Positions 17,049 through 25,235 of a DNA stretch of 64,000 nt are shown in pieces. The stretch comes from Bradyrhizobium huanghuaihaiense. Lineage in GTDB: Bacteria; Pseudomonadota; Alphaproteobacteria; Rhizobiales; Xanthobacteraceae. The translations under genes and the position numbers were made by a program. The notes beneath the pieces are model-generated. The model did not search any database and was not told the DNA's origin. It saw only the letters and a list, made by a program, of their open reading frames with translations. Position 1 is the first letter of the stretch; every line of letters starts with the position of its first letter. The DNA lies in the NCBI RefSeq assembly GCF_007830635.1, contig NZ_VLLA01000023.1:1-64000 (forward strand), given 5' to 3'.

Positions 17049-17540
17049 ATGGGGGATCGTCTGAATCGCGTTCGACGCAAATTCGAGCCGCTGCTGCGGC
17101 GGATCTTCCACGCCTATTTCCTGCTGGTGCGCGGCATGACCCTCGGTGTCCGCGCCGTGGTGCTGGATGCCGAGAACAGGGTGTTCCTGGTCAGGCACAG
17201 CTACATCAACGGCTGGTATCTGCCCGGCGGCGGCGTCGATCTCGGCGAGACCATGGAGCAGGCGATGCGGCGCGAGCTCAAGGAGGAGGGCGACATCGAT
17301 CTCACCGGCGAGCCCGTGCTGCACGGCATCTTTTTCAACAGCCACATTTCCCGGCGCGACCACGTCGCGGTCTACGTCGTCAGGCATTTCCGGCAGGACC
17401 GGCTGCCCGAGCCCAACCGCGAGATCGTCGAATGCGGGTTCTTCGCAATTTCCGCATTGCCCGAGGGCACCACGCTCGGCACCCGGCAAAGACTCGCGGA
17501 GGTGCTGGATGGCCGGCCGCTGATTGCGACGTGGCGGTGA
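17049..17540 (+). CDS. Nudix hydrolase
   Basis: The protein has 163 residues from ATG 17049. The Nudix box spans GGGVDLGETMEQAMRREL and then KEEGDI. It keeps the metal-binding REL..EE core, but the usual Gly after EEx is Asp. The fold cleaves nucleoside diphosphates linked to another group. The N-terminal FHAYFLLVRGMTLGVRAVVLD and the WYLPGGG motif suit the MutT-like group. The substrate is unknown. It is followed within 45 bases by a glycosyltransferase gene. Confidence 0.88.
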   Translation: MGDRLNRVRRKFEPLLRRIFHAYFLLVRGMTLGVRAVVLDAENRVFLVRHSYINGWYLPGGGVDLGETMEQAMRRELKEEGDIDLTGEPVLHGIFFNSHISRRDHVAVYVVRHFRQDRLPEPNREIVECGFFAISALPEGTTLGTRQRLAEVLDGRPLIATWR

Positions 17541-17583
17541 GGGCGGCCTGTGCTAGTAGTCACCGCGTACGCGGTCTCGACGT

Positions 17584-18549
17584 ATGGACGGGGGATGGAG
17601 ATTGTCTGAAGCGACGAGGTCATGGCCATTTCGGGTCGCCGTGCTGGTCCCCTGCTACAATGAGGAAGCCGCCGTCGCGACGGTCATCGCGGACTTCCGC
17701 AAGGCACTGCCTGCGGCCGAAGTCTACGTGTACGACAACAACTCGACCGACCGTACCGCGGCGATCGCGCGCGAGGCCGGAGCGATCGTGCGTAGCGAAT
17801 GGCGCCAGGGCAAAGGCCACGTCGTGCGCCGCATGTTCGCGGACGTCGAGGCAGACATCTACGTGCTCGTCGACGGAGATGCGACCTACGATGCGCCGAG
17901 CGCGCCGGGTATGATCGACAAGCTCGTCGATGAGCATCTGGATATGGTTGTGGGGCTGCGTGTCGATCGATCGCAAGCGGCCTACCGGCGCGGTCATCGC
18001 ATGGGCAACCGGCTGTTCACCGGTTTCCTGGCATCGACCTTCGGCCACGCCTTCAAGGACATGCTGTCCGGTTACCGCGTTTTCTCGCGCCGCTTTGTCA
18101 AATCATTTCCAGTTTTGTCCGATGGTTTCGAGATCGAGACCGAATTTGCGGTCTATGCGCTGGAATTATCGCTCCCGGCCGCCGAGATCGAGACGCCCTA
18201 TTACGCGCGCCCGGAGGGTTCCTTCTCCAAGCTCAATACCTGGCAGGATGGTTTGTGCATCTTCAATATGATGCTGAAGCTCAACCGATCGGAGCGGCCG
18301 CTGCGCTTCTTTTCGGCGATCGGCATCGTCCTCGCGCTGCTGTCGATGGCTCTCGGACTGCCCGTCGTAATCACCTTCCTCGAAACCGGCCTCGTGCCGC
18401 GCCTCCCGACCGCCATGCTTGCCATGGGTCTGATGATCATGGCGCTGCTTTCGGCTTCGTCGGGGCTCGTGCTCGACACCGTGACGCGCGGCCGGCGGGA
18501 AATGAAGATGCTCGCCTATCTGTCCCAACCGCCGCTCGGGAGGAACTGA
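17584..18549 (+). CDS. GT2 glycosyltransferase, polyprenyl-phosphate (DPM-like), with two C-terminal membrane segments
   Basis: The protein has 321 residues. The GT-A domain has VLVPCYNEEAAVATVI near the N-terminus, VYDNNSTDRT, and the metal-binding DGDATYDAP (about 98-106). MLSGYRVFSRRF and FEIETEF are typical of dolichol/undecaprenyl-phosphate sugar transferases. Two hydrophobic segments end the protein (about 238-300). Such enzymes load a sugar on a lipid carrier for GT-C enzymes. A GT-C-like protein is encoded 1.4 kb downstream. A TTG start at 17602 behind GGGGGA is possible. Confidence 0.88.
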   Translation: MDGGWRLSEATRSWPFRVAVLVPCYNEEAAVATVIADFRKALPAAEVYVYDNNSTDRTAAIAREAGAIVRSEWRQGKGHVVRRMFADVEADIYVLVDGDATYDAPSAPGMIDKLVDEHLDMVVGLRVDRSQAAYRRGHRMGNRLFTGFLASTFGHAFKDMLSGYRVFSRRFVKSFPVLSDGFEIETEFAVYALELSLPAAEIETPYYARPEGSFSKLNTWQDGLCIFNMMLKLNRSERPLRFFSAIGIVLALLSMALGLPVVITFLETGLVPRLPTAMLAMGLMIMALLSASSGLVLDTVTRGRREMKMLAYLSQPPLGRN

Positions 18550-18673
18550 AATTGCCTCTGAGGCGGGCCTAATCCCATGGACCACCGCCCTCCGAGGTGA
18601 TATCCCGCCCACGCCGGTCGACCATTTTTTCCCGACGTGAACCGATGACTCCGCTTGAAGACGCATTGAGGCG

Positions 18674-19189
18674 ATGAACGATCTCTCACTCACCATCCTG
18701 CCGGAAGTTGCCGGCGATGCTCAGGCGATCGAGCGGCTGCACGAACGCACCTTCGGACCCGGCCGCTTTGTGCTGAGCGCCTACCGCATCCGCGAGCACG
18801 TGGATCACGTGCTCGAACTGTCCTTCACCGCCCGTATCGGGACGTTGCTGGTCGGATCCGTGCGGCAATTGCCGATCTGCGTCGGCGATACGCCGGCGCT
18901 GCTGCTCGGACCCCTAACGGTCGAACCTCCGTTCCGCGGCCGCGGCGTCGGCCGGCTGCTGCTCGAGCGCGCGCTGAAGGATGCGAAGGCGCTGGGCCAC
19001 CGCCTGGTGCTGCTGGTCGGCGACGAGCCCTATTACAGCCGCGTCGGCTTCAAGCCGGTGCCGAAGGGACGGGTCACGATGCCGGGCCCGGTCGATTACG
19101 CCCGGATCCTGGTCCTCGAGCTCGTCGAGGGCGCGTTCGAAGGCGTGTCTGGGCCGGTCGGTCCGGACTGGAGCAAGACGCCAACCTGA
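18674..19189 (+). CDS. GNAT family N-acetyltransferase (YhbS-like)
   Basis: The 171-residue protein has the acetyl-CoA pyrophosphate loop in EPPFRGRGVGRLLLERAL (about 76-93). The preceding strand ALLLGPLTV and the later YYSRVGFKPV are typical of the YhbS group. It should acetylate an amine using acetyl-CoA; the substrate is unknown. It follows the glycosyltransferase gene after 124 bases. The C-terminus (GPVGPDWSKTPT) is unstructured. Confidence 0.88.
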   Translation: MNDLSLTILPEVAGDAQAIERLHERTFGPGRFVLSAYRIREHVDHVLELSFTARIGTLLVGSVRQLPICVGDTPALLLGPLTVEPPFRGRGVGRLLLERALKDAKALGHRLVLLVGDEPYYSRVGFKPVPKGRVTMPGPVDYARILVLELVEGAFEGVSGPVGPDWSKTPT

Positions 19190-19225
19190 CGCGCCATCGC
19201 TTTGCAGCCCACGTGGGGTAACGTA

Positions 19226-19897
19226 GTGCCGGTCGATCAGCAATATTACCGGGAGGTGGCGTCCGGGAGCACGGCGGAAAAGCTGCTCATCACGGCGCGC
19301 GACCGCATATTCCAGGATTTCATCGCTCACATGCAGCCGTCTGCGTCGGACGAGGTCCTGGACGTCGGCGTGTCCGACGTGATCAACGACGGCGCAAACG
19401 TGCTGGAAAGAAGCTACCCACATCAGCACAAGATCACGGCCTGCGGGCTCGGCGAAGGAGTCGGGTTCAAGGCGGCTTTTCCGCTTTGCCGTTACGTGCA
19501 GATCGAGCCGAATACACGGCTGCCGTTTGCCGACAACGAATTCGATGTCGCTACGTCCAATGCTGTTCTCGAGCATGCCGGCAGCCACCAAAATCAGGTG
19601 CTCCTGGTCAAGGAGCTTTGCCGCGTCGCGAGGAGGGTATTCATCACCGTGCCCAACAGGTTCTTTCCGGTCGAGCACCACACGGCCATCCCGCTGGCGC
19701 ACTACCTGGACGGCACTTTCAGGATCGCCTGCATGATCACCGGCAAGTCGGAATGGACCGACGAGCAGAACCTGATCCTGATGACGCGGAAACGGCTGCT
19801 GGCGTTCACCGCGCTGATCGCCAAGTCAGCGGCGGTGGGTTACACCGGCTTGTCGCTCGGCCCGTTATCGTCCAATCTCTATCTTGCATTCCGCTGA
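19226..19897 (+). CDS. Class I SAM-dependent methyltransferase
   Basis: The protein has 223 residues from GTG 19226, which has GGGGTAA six bases before it; a TTG at 19202 is the longest alternative. The SAM motif I is degenerate (EVLDVGVSDVINDG). Post-I and later motifs are clear: LPFADNEFDVATSNAVLEHAG, then VARRVFITVPNRFFPVEHHT. That pattern belongs to the Methyltransf_11/UbiE-like group often found in glycan clusters. The acceptor is unknown. The unusual motif I leaves some doubt about activity. Confidence 0.8.
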   Translation: MPVDQQYYREVASGSTAEKLLITARDRIFQDFIAHMQPSASDEVLDVGVSDVINDGANVLERSYPHQHKITACGLGEGVGFKAAFPLCRYVQIEPNTRLPFADNEFDVATSNAVLEHAGSHQNQVLLVKELCRVARRVFITVPNRFFPVEHHTAIPLAHYLDGTFRIACMITGKSEWTDEQNLILMTRKRLLAFTALIAKSAAVGYTGLSLGPLSSNLYLAFR

Positions 19898-19922
19898 AGC
19901 GGAGCCAGCCTCCCGCCGCGGC

Positions 19923-21092
19923 ATGATCCCAATGAAGCGAAACGGCACGAGCAAAGTCATCTTCGCCGTCTTGTTTATCGCGATGCTGGTCGGCCATTTC
20001 TGGACCATGTTGCGATGGAATGAGGCTCGCGGCGTCTACGACGACATCTGCTACCTGCGGCAGGCGCATCTGTTTCAGAGGTTCGGGCTGGCGGGAGGCT
20101 TCGACACCAACCTCGCCCTCGACGACGATGACTATCTGAAATCAAAGCTGAAGGAGATCGACTACCCGAACTGGGACGATACGACCGATGCGCCCTGTCA
20201 CAACTTGATGCCGGCCACAGGGAAGGTCGTCATCCAGTACCCGCCGGGTGTCGGCCTCGTGTTGGCGTTATTTCCGAGAGGTCACCAGGTCGTACCCATG
20301 TACATGATGGCGACCGTTGTCGTCTTCGGGTTCGCGCTGTTTGCCCTTTCTATCGCGCGCACCGCGAGATCGATCCTGATGGCTGGAACGTTCGGCTGTC
20401 TTGCAATCTACCTGATGGTCAATCCGGTCAAGGCGAGCTATTCGATGGCCCCGACGGTCGTCGTGTGTGCGCTTGCAGGATGTCTCACGGCGCGATGGTT
20501 GGCGAGCCCGCAATCTCAACCGAGGATCGGGCTGTTGGCGTCCATCGGCTTCCTGCTCGGATTGACGGTCGATTTCCGGTTGGCCAACCTCTTCCTTGCG
20601 TCCGGCTATGGCATATTCCTCCTCGTCGCGTTCCTTGCGGAACGCACGATGTCCCGGTTCTTGCAGGGGGCCGTGTTCGGCATTGCGTTGCTGGCCGGTG
20701 TGACGCCGACCATCGTCTCTTACGCCGTCAATGCCGGCAGTCCTTTCGCGTCGACCTACGGCAACAACCCCGATGTCAGACCACTCGATTTTTCGTTCGC
20801 GGTGATCCGGGACTACCTCGCCGACCCGCTCCAGACGTTGTTGCTCATCATCGGAATTGCGGGATCGATCTGGCTGTTGCGGCAGGCGAATGGCCTCCGC
20901 CGTGTCGCGCAGCTTACGATCACCAATCTGGTGATGAATCTCGCCTTTTTCTTCACCTATCCGATCGCGACGCCATACTACACGATTCCCATTTCTCTCC
21001 TGACGCTATGGAGCCTGCTGTTTGCCTTCCTTTTTCAGGAGGAGGCAGAGGATGCTCCCGAAACGGCCGCCGCTTGGGCCAAAGCGCGATGA
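19923..21092 (+). CDS. Polytopic membrane protein, probable GT-C fold glycosyltransferase (GT39/ArnT-like)
   Basis: About 389 residues with 9-10 hydrophobic segments. The first loop after the N-terminal segment holds the acidic pair GVYDDICYLRQA, where GT-C enzymes keep a catalytic Asp. IQYPPGVGLVLALF is like the PPG loop of this class. These enzymes use polyprenyl-phosphate sugars in the outer leaflet, which suits the DPM-like gene at 17584. The start is uncertain (ATG 19923 or 19932). It begins 26 bases after the methyltransferase stop, suggesting one transcription unit. Confidence 0.7.
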   Translation: MIPMKRNGTSKVIFAVLFIAMLVGHFWTMLRWNEARGVYDDICYLRQAHLFQRFGLAGGFDTNLALDDDDYLKSKLKEIDYPNWDDTTDAPCHNLMPATGKVVIQYPPGVGLVLALFPRGHQVVPMYMMATVVVFGFALFALSIARTARSILMAGTFGCLAIYLMVNPVKASYSMAPTVVVCALAGCLTARWLASPQSQPRIGLLASIGFLLGLTVDFRLANLFLASGYGIFLLVAFLAERTMSRFLQGAVFGIALLAGVTPTIVSYAVNAGSPFASTYGNNPDVRPLDFSFAVIRDYLADPLQTLLLIIGIAGSIWLLRQANGLRRVAQLTITNLVMNLAFFFTYPIATPYYTIPISLLTLWSLLFAFLFQEEAEDAPETAAAWAKAR

Positions 21093-21166
21093 GTTCAGCC
21101 TGGTCAACGCGCTTCGGCTTTGCTTGAGTGATCGTCCCGGAAGACTGGTGCGTTTCCGGATCGTGC

Positions 21167-21208
21167 CTAGAACTTGAAGTCCACAGCCCGGACGACCCTC
21201 TCATACGG
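21167..21208 (-). pseudogene. Relic of a TonB-receptor-like gene 3' end
   Basis: Read on the minus strand, this short stretch codes YERVVRAVDFKF and a TAG stop. That looks like the last barrel strand of an outer-membrane receptor and resembles the end of the intact receptor gene (VRAFANFKF, stop at 21857). The 20 bases at 21159-21178 are identical to 21849-21868, covering FKF, the stop and eight bases beyond. No longer open frame continues it, so it is a fragment at most. Confidence 0.45.
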
Positions 21209-21218
21209 AGTATCGCCA

Positions 21219-21701
21219 ATGCAGGTGCGTCCCGCTGATGCCGGTGAGATCGATCATCTCGCGCAGCTCTGGCACGATGCCTGGCACGGATCGCATGCCT
21301 CGCTTGCGCCGCCCGAACTGGTCCGCCTCCGCACCCTCTCGAGCTTTCGCGACCGGCTCGCGGTCATGCTTCCCACGATCAGCGTCGTCGGTCCAGCCGG
21401 TGCGCCGCTCGGCTTCTGCGCCATCAGGGGCGATGAATTGTACCAGCTCTTCGTATCGTCGCAGGCGCACGGCGCGGGCGTGGCGGCCGCGCTGATCGCC
21501 GACGCGGAGGCACGGCTCGCGGCGGGAGGTGCGGAGCTGGCGTGGCTTGCCTGCGCCGTCGGCAACGCGCGCGCCGCGCGGTTCTACGAGAAGAGCGGCT
21601 GGCGCAACGCCGGCACGTTCGTGATGATGTCGGAGACGTCGAACGGGCCTTTCCCGGTCGACCAATGGCGCTTCGAGAAGCGGCTGATGCATTCGGCGTA
21701 A
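21219..21701 (+). CDS. GNAT family N-acetyltransferase
   Basis: The protein has 160 residues from ATG 21219. It starts with the typical MQVRPADAGEIDHLAQLWHDAW. LYQLFVSSQAHGAGVAAALI is the acetyl-CoA-binding strand and loop (Q-x-x-G-x-G/A form). NARAARFYEKSGWRNAG is the classic motif B. The substrate is unknown. It lies between the two copies of a 20-base direct repeat (21159-21178 and 21849-21868). Confidence 0.88.
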   Translation: MQVRPADAGEIDHLAQLWHDAWHGSHASLAPPELVRLRTLSSFRDRLAVMLPTISVVGPAGAPLGFCAIRGDELYQLFVSSQAHGAGVAAALIADAEARLAAGGAELAWLACAVGNARAARFYEKSGWRNAGTFVMMSETSNGPFPVDQWRFEKRLMHSA

Positions 21702-21731
21702 GTTGGAAGCGCAGCGGCGTCACCTCATACT

Positions 21732-21813
21732 CCGTCATTGCGAGCGCAGCGAAGCAATCCAGAGTCGTTCCGCGGAGGGATTCTGGATTGCTTCGCTTCG
21801 CTCGCAATGACGG
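21732..21813. repeat. Intergenic palindromic repeat, family A
   Basis: Arms CCGTCATTGCGAGCG and CGCTCGCAATGACGG with inner GAAGCAATCCAGA/TCTGGATTGCTTC. It is followed by a separate GC hairpin, GGGGCCCGC/GCGGGCCCC, at about 21821-21844 that lacks a T-run. Confidence 0.87.
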
Positions 21814-21856
21814 AACTGGTCGGGGCCCGCAGGCGCGGGCCCCGACACGATCGTGC

Positions 21857-24250
21857 CTAGAACTTGAAATTCGCGAACGCCCTGACGCCGATGCCGGGCA
21901 TCAGCACCTCGTCCTTGGTGTAGGACACGGAGTTGCGGATGCTCTCGTTGAGGAGATTGTTACCGACGATGCCGGCAATCATCTCGCGCGCGCCGAACCA
22001 GTTGCGATCGAGCTTGGTCTTGTAGCTCACCTCGGCCTTCAGCAAATTGTAGCCCGGCGTCGGCGTCTCCGCGATCGCGGCGATGTTGTTCTGCGCGAAG
22101 GCGTGCAGCAGGTTCACCCGCATCAGCCAGTTGTCGTCGCGCCAGAACACGCCGCCGCCCAGCCGCACCGGCGGAATCCGCGGCACGTTGGTGCCGTCGG
22201 TGAAGGTGGCACGGACGACGTCGAGCTGGTTCTCGATGCCCCAGATGCCGCCCTGGAATGCGCCGACATCGAGCTGCGACTGGAATTCGCCGCCGCGGAA
22301 GTTGGCATTGCGCTGCGAATAGACCGCCTGATTCAACTCGGCACCGGGCGTGCCGCACGAGGCGAAATCGTCATCGCACATCACGCCGGTGAGGCGGCGA
22401 AAGATGAAATTGTCGAAATGCGTGTAGTAGACGGTCGCCTCGAAGCGGAACGGTCCCGCCGCCTTGCGCAGGCCGACCTCGACGGACTTGGCGGTTTCGA
22501 TGGTGAGATTGGGATTGCCGATGTCGAAGGTCGCGGTCGCATCATGCGCGCCGCGCGAGAACAGCTCCGCCGCCTTTGGTGCGCGCTCGACATATTGCGC
22601 GGTGATGCTGCCGACCATGCCGCCCGGCAGGTCCTGCAACAGGCCGATGCTGCCGCTCTTCGGCGTGTAGGCGGGATTGCGCGCGATCGCCACCTGCGGC
22701 GTGCCGTCGGGCAAATAATCCGCCGGGAAGTTCGGCGTCGTGCCGTGCAGCTCGACATGCTCGATGCGCCCGGCGATTTGCGCCCGCGTCGCTTCCGTGA
22801 ACTTGAACTCGTTGAAGGCGTAAGCGGCAACGCGCGTGTTGTTGTTGGGGTCCCACAGGCCGTTGAACAGCGTGCCGGGATTGTCCGGGCTCGGCGCGCT
22901 CAATTCCTGATGGCCAACCTGGAAGCCCAGCGCCGTCGTCACCTCGGCGAAGCGCGCGTTGAACGGCATCAGCTGCACCTCGGTGCGGATCTCCTGCTCC
23001 TTGTTGGTGAAGGTCTGCCGCACACCGTCGGTGTTGGGATCGGCGGGATCGGCAAGGCCGATCTCGTTGTGCCGATAGTCGGTCGCGCCGGCCCAGAAAC
23101 GGACGGCGTCGATCGCAGCACTGTCGGGATGGTACTCACCCTTGACGTTGATCTTGGTCTGGTGCGCGTCGATCCGGGTGTTGTGGTCGGCGCCGTCGAT
23201 GCCGGGGATGTGGTAGAGCGAGTCGTTCTGCGTGATCGACGCGCCGATATAGCCGCCCTGGAAGAAGTACGAGCCGCCGATCGATGCGCCGTCCGATCGC
23301 GTCGCCGAATTGGGCTGGCGCCCGTTGGCGACGGTCCGCGTCTGGTCATTCAGATACGGGTAGCTCGGGATGCTGTAGTCGGTGGTGTTTCGGCCGTAGA
23401 CGTCGGCGTGGAACGCGAAATTGCCGCCGCCGGTGTCGAGCAGCACGCCGCTCTCGACGCCGCGGTCGACCGAGCTGAACGCGCTACGCGTTTCGGCGGT
23501 CACGCAGGGCGTCCCGGCGCCTGCGAGCGGCGCCTTGACCGGCAGGCCATAGCTCTGGAACGGCTGGCCGCCGCAGTTCGGCAGCGCGTCCGGAATCCGG
23601 TTGTTGGTGGCGCTGACGACGCCGCCGATCGAGGTCGAGCCGTAGCGAAGCGCGGCCGGCCCGCGCACCACCTCGACCTGGTTGGTCGCGAGCGTATCGA
23701 CCGGGACGAAATGATCCTCGCCGAGATCGGATGCGCCGTTCGAATTGGTGCCGTTCTCGACGATGCCGACGCGGTTGACGTCGAGACCCCGGATGATCGG
23801 CCGGCTGGAGGCGCCGGGCGCGAAGCTCGATCCGGTGATGCCGGGCTTGGAGAACAGGAGATCGCCGAGCTGACCGCCGCCCTCGCGGCGGATCTCCTCG
23901 TTCGGCACCACGGTGACGGTGGCGAACTGGTTGGTCACGATCGGCAGCACGCCCTGCTGAGGCGCGGCCGTCGCGGGTGCCGCCGGCGCTGCTTCTGCCG
24001 TGCGCTGCTGGCTGCGGGAGCGTCCGGTGCGGGCGACGCGGACCGGGCTGCGGGTCGGCACCGCCCTGCGCACGATCGGGCTCGGCGCCGTCACGGTGAC
24101 GGCGGGGATCTCCGTCGACGACTTGTCCTGCGCAGGCGCTTGTGCAGGTGCCTGTGCAAGCTCTTGGGCGAACGCAGATGTGGCGGCGGCGCCGAGCAGG
24201 AGCAGGCTCGCTCCGCCCAGACGCTGCACGCGTCGCAATTCAAATGACAT
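21857..24250 (-). CDS. TonB-dependent outer-membrane receptor, ZnuD-like (probable zinc uptake)
   Basis: The protein has 797 residues from ATG 24248-24250 with a signal peptide ending TSAFAQ. After a Pro/Ala-rich linker comes the plug (about 115-245) with RPIIRGLDVNRVGIVENG, SDLGEDHFVPVD and VEVVRGPAALRYGSTSIGG, in the pattern of ZnuD-type zinc receptors. A 22-strand barrel ends in Phe (FANFKF). It should take up zinc or a zinc complex using TonB energy. A DUF2946 gene lies 150 bases upstream behind a Zur-like palindrome, which supports the zinc assignment. The substrate is inferred. Confidence 0.87.
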   Translation of the reverse strand: MSFELRRVQRLGGASLLLLGAAATSAFAQELAQAPAQAPAQDKSSTEIPAVTVTAPSPIVRRAVPTRSPVRVARTGRSRSQQRTAEAAPAAPATAAPQQGVLPIVTNQFATVTVVPNEEIRREGGGQLGDLLFSKPGITGSSFAPGASSRPIIRGLDVNRVGIVENGTNSNGASDLGEDHFVPVDTLATNQVEVVRGPAALRYGSTSIGGVVSATNNRIPDALPNCGGQPFQSYGLPVKAPLAGAGTPCVTAETRSAFSSVDRGVESGVLLDTGGGNFAFHADVYGRNTTDYSIPSYPYLNDQTRTVANGRQPNSATRSDGASIGGSYFFQGGYIGASITQNDSLYHIPGIDGADHNTRIDAHQTKINVKGEYHPDSAAIDAVRFWAGATDYRHNEIGLADPADPNTDGVRQTFTNKEQEIRTEVQLMPFNARFAEVTTALGFQVGHQELSAPSPDNPGTLFNGLWDPNNNTRVAAYAFNEFKFTEATRAQIAGRIEHVELHGTTPNFPADYLPDGTPQVAIARNPAYTPKSGSIGLLQDLPGGMVGSITAQYVERAPKAAELFSRGAHDATATFDIGNPNLTIETAKSVEVGLRKAAGPFRFEATVYYTHFDNFIFRRLTGVMCDDDFASCGTPGAELNQAVYSQRNANFRGGEFQSQLDVGAFQGGIWGIENQLDVVRATFTDGTNVPRIPPVRLGGGVFWRDDNWLMRVNLLHAFAQNNIAAIAETPTPGYNLLKAEVSYKTKLDRNWFGAREMIAGIVGNNLLNESIRNSVSYTKDEVLMPGIGVRAFANFKF

Positions 24251-24397
24251 GGTCCTGATTCCATCAGGCGCCGTCCGCATGTGGGTGTGTTGATCGGACG
24301 CGGCCTGCCGTCGCAGCGCGACGGAATTCGACTTCAACTTCTCCCGGCCGATCGCCTGAAAACGGCGAGGGCGGGCGTGATCACGCGATGTTGGAAG

Positions 24398-24802
24398 TCA
24401 GGACGCGGGAGGGGCGCGCGGCTGGAATGCCGTGCCGGCCGATTTCAGATGGATGAATTCGGCATCAGTGGTGCGGTGGAGCAGCTCGATCGCCTGCGGC
24501 AGCTGCAGCAGCGGCGGCGTCGCGAACAGGACGGTGCCCGCCATCGCGACCAATGCGCAGATCGCGCAATTGTCGTCGCCCGGCTGCTCCCGGTCGGGGC
24601 TTCCAGGCACTTGCTTCTGGACCGCCGCACGGTCGATCGAAGCGGCCGCCTTGGCGCTGTCTGTTTGCTGGAGCGAGGCTGCCGCGAGGGGAGCGGCCTG
24701 GGCAAACCAGTGGCTATGGCCGAAGGTCAGCGCGAATTGCACCAGCATCGCGAACAACGCGAGTCGTGCACCGTGCCTGATATGCGACCGGAACCACTTC
24801 AT
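24398..24802 (-). CDS. DUF2946 family small membrane/exported protein
   Basis: The protein has 134 residues from ATG 24800-24802 (MKWFRSHI). An N-terminal hydrophobic segment is followed by a His-containing FGHSHW. The family motif DDNCAICALVAMAG carries a Cys pair that could bind metal, and a second hydrophobic stretch follows. DUF2946 genes often sit beside metal-receptor genes. Here it is first in the operon with the ZnuD-like receptor. An ATG at 24835 would leave only 12 bases to the operator, so the shorter form is preferred. Confidence 0.8.
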   Translation of the reverse strand: MKWFRSHIRHGARLALFAMLVQFALTFGHSHWFAQAAPLAAASLQQTDSAKAAASIDRAAVQKQVPGSPDREQPGDDNCAICALVAMAGTVLFATPPLLQLPQAIELLHRTTDAEFIHLKSAGTAFQPRAPPAS

Positions 24803-24847
24803 CTGCAGACGCCACCCCGCATCGCGAGGCGCCAATCCGCGGCGTCT

Positions 24848-24870
24848 GCGATGTTATAATGTAACATCGC
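24848..24870. promoter_or_regulatory. Zur-like operator palindrome
   Basis: Nine-base arms GCGATGTTA and TAACATCGC are perfectly complementary around a 5-base centre (TAATG). The core TGTTATAATGTAACA is the form described for Zur (zinc uptake regulator) sites in proteobacteria. It lies 45 bases upstream of the DUF2946 start and should repress the DUF2946-receptor operon when zinc is plentiful. The call rests on pattern and gene context, without a matrix score. Confidence 0.8.
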
Positions 24871-24973
24871 AGCATCGGTCAGTGGATGTCAACGGCGGGC
24901 GGCCCCGCGAGCGCAGGCAGCCGGCCCGATGTGTCGTTCGGGCAACTAACGCCCGATGGAACGGAGGTGCGCT

Positions 24974-25118
24974 CCCTCTCCCGCTTGCGGGAGAGGGGTG
25001 GGGAGAGGGTGTCTCCGCGTCGGGATTGTCGCGGATCGCGGAGGATGTCCCTGCGTGGCGAGAGCCCTCACCCGCCGCGCTCCGCGAGTGCGTCGGCCTC
25101 TCCCGCAAGCGGGAGAGG
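24974..25118. repeat. Intergenic repeat, family F (CCTCTCCCGCTTGCGGGAGAGG ends)
   Basis: Two short hairpins, CTCTCCCGCTTGCGGGAGAG at 24975-24996 and CTCTCCCGCAAGCGGGAGAG at 25098-25117, bracket a middle region with TCGCGG/CCGCGA-type pairing. It occupies most of the 24871-25235 gap, where no gene is seen. A partial relative (TCTCCCTCTCCCCGCAAGCG) lies at about 9253-9272. Confidence 0.8.
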
Positions 25119-25235
25119 CGGAGCAAGCCCGCGGACAGTCCTCGCGAGATCCGTTTGCGATCGCCCTCCCGCACGAGAGGGAGGGAAGGGAGAGAGCGCT
25201 GCCGGCGACTGAAAGTCGATCCAACAGATCGCGCT

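Noticed and set aside
21819..21846. GC hairpin GGGGCCCGC/GCGGGCCCC as terminator of the receptor gene
   Set aside because: There is no T-run on either strand after the stem, so I list it only within the repeat entry.
21542..24247. Long plus-strand frame opposite the ZnuD-like receptor
   Set aside because: Antisense artefact. The receptor on the other strand has a signal peptide, a plug and a terminal Phe.
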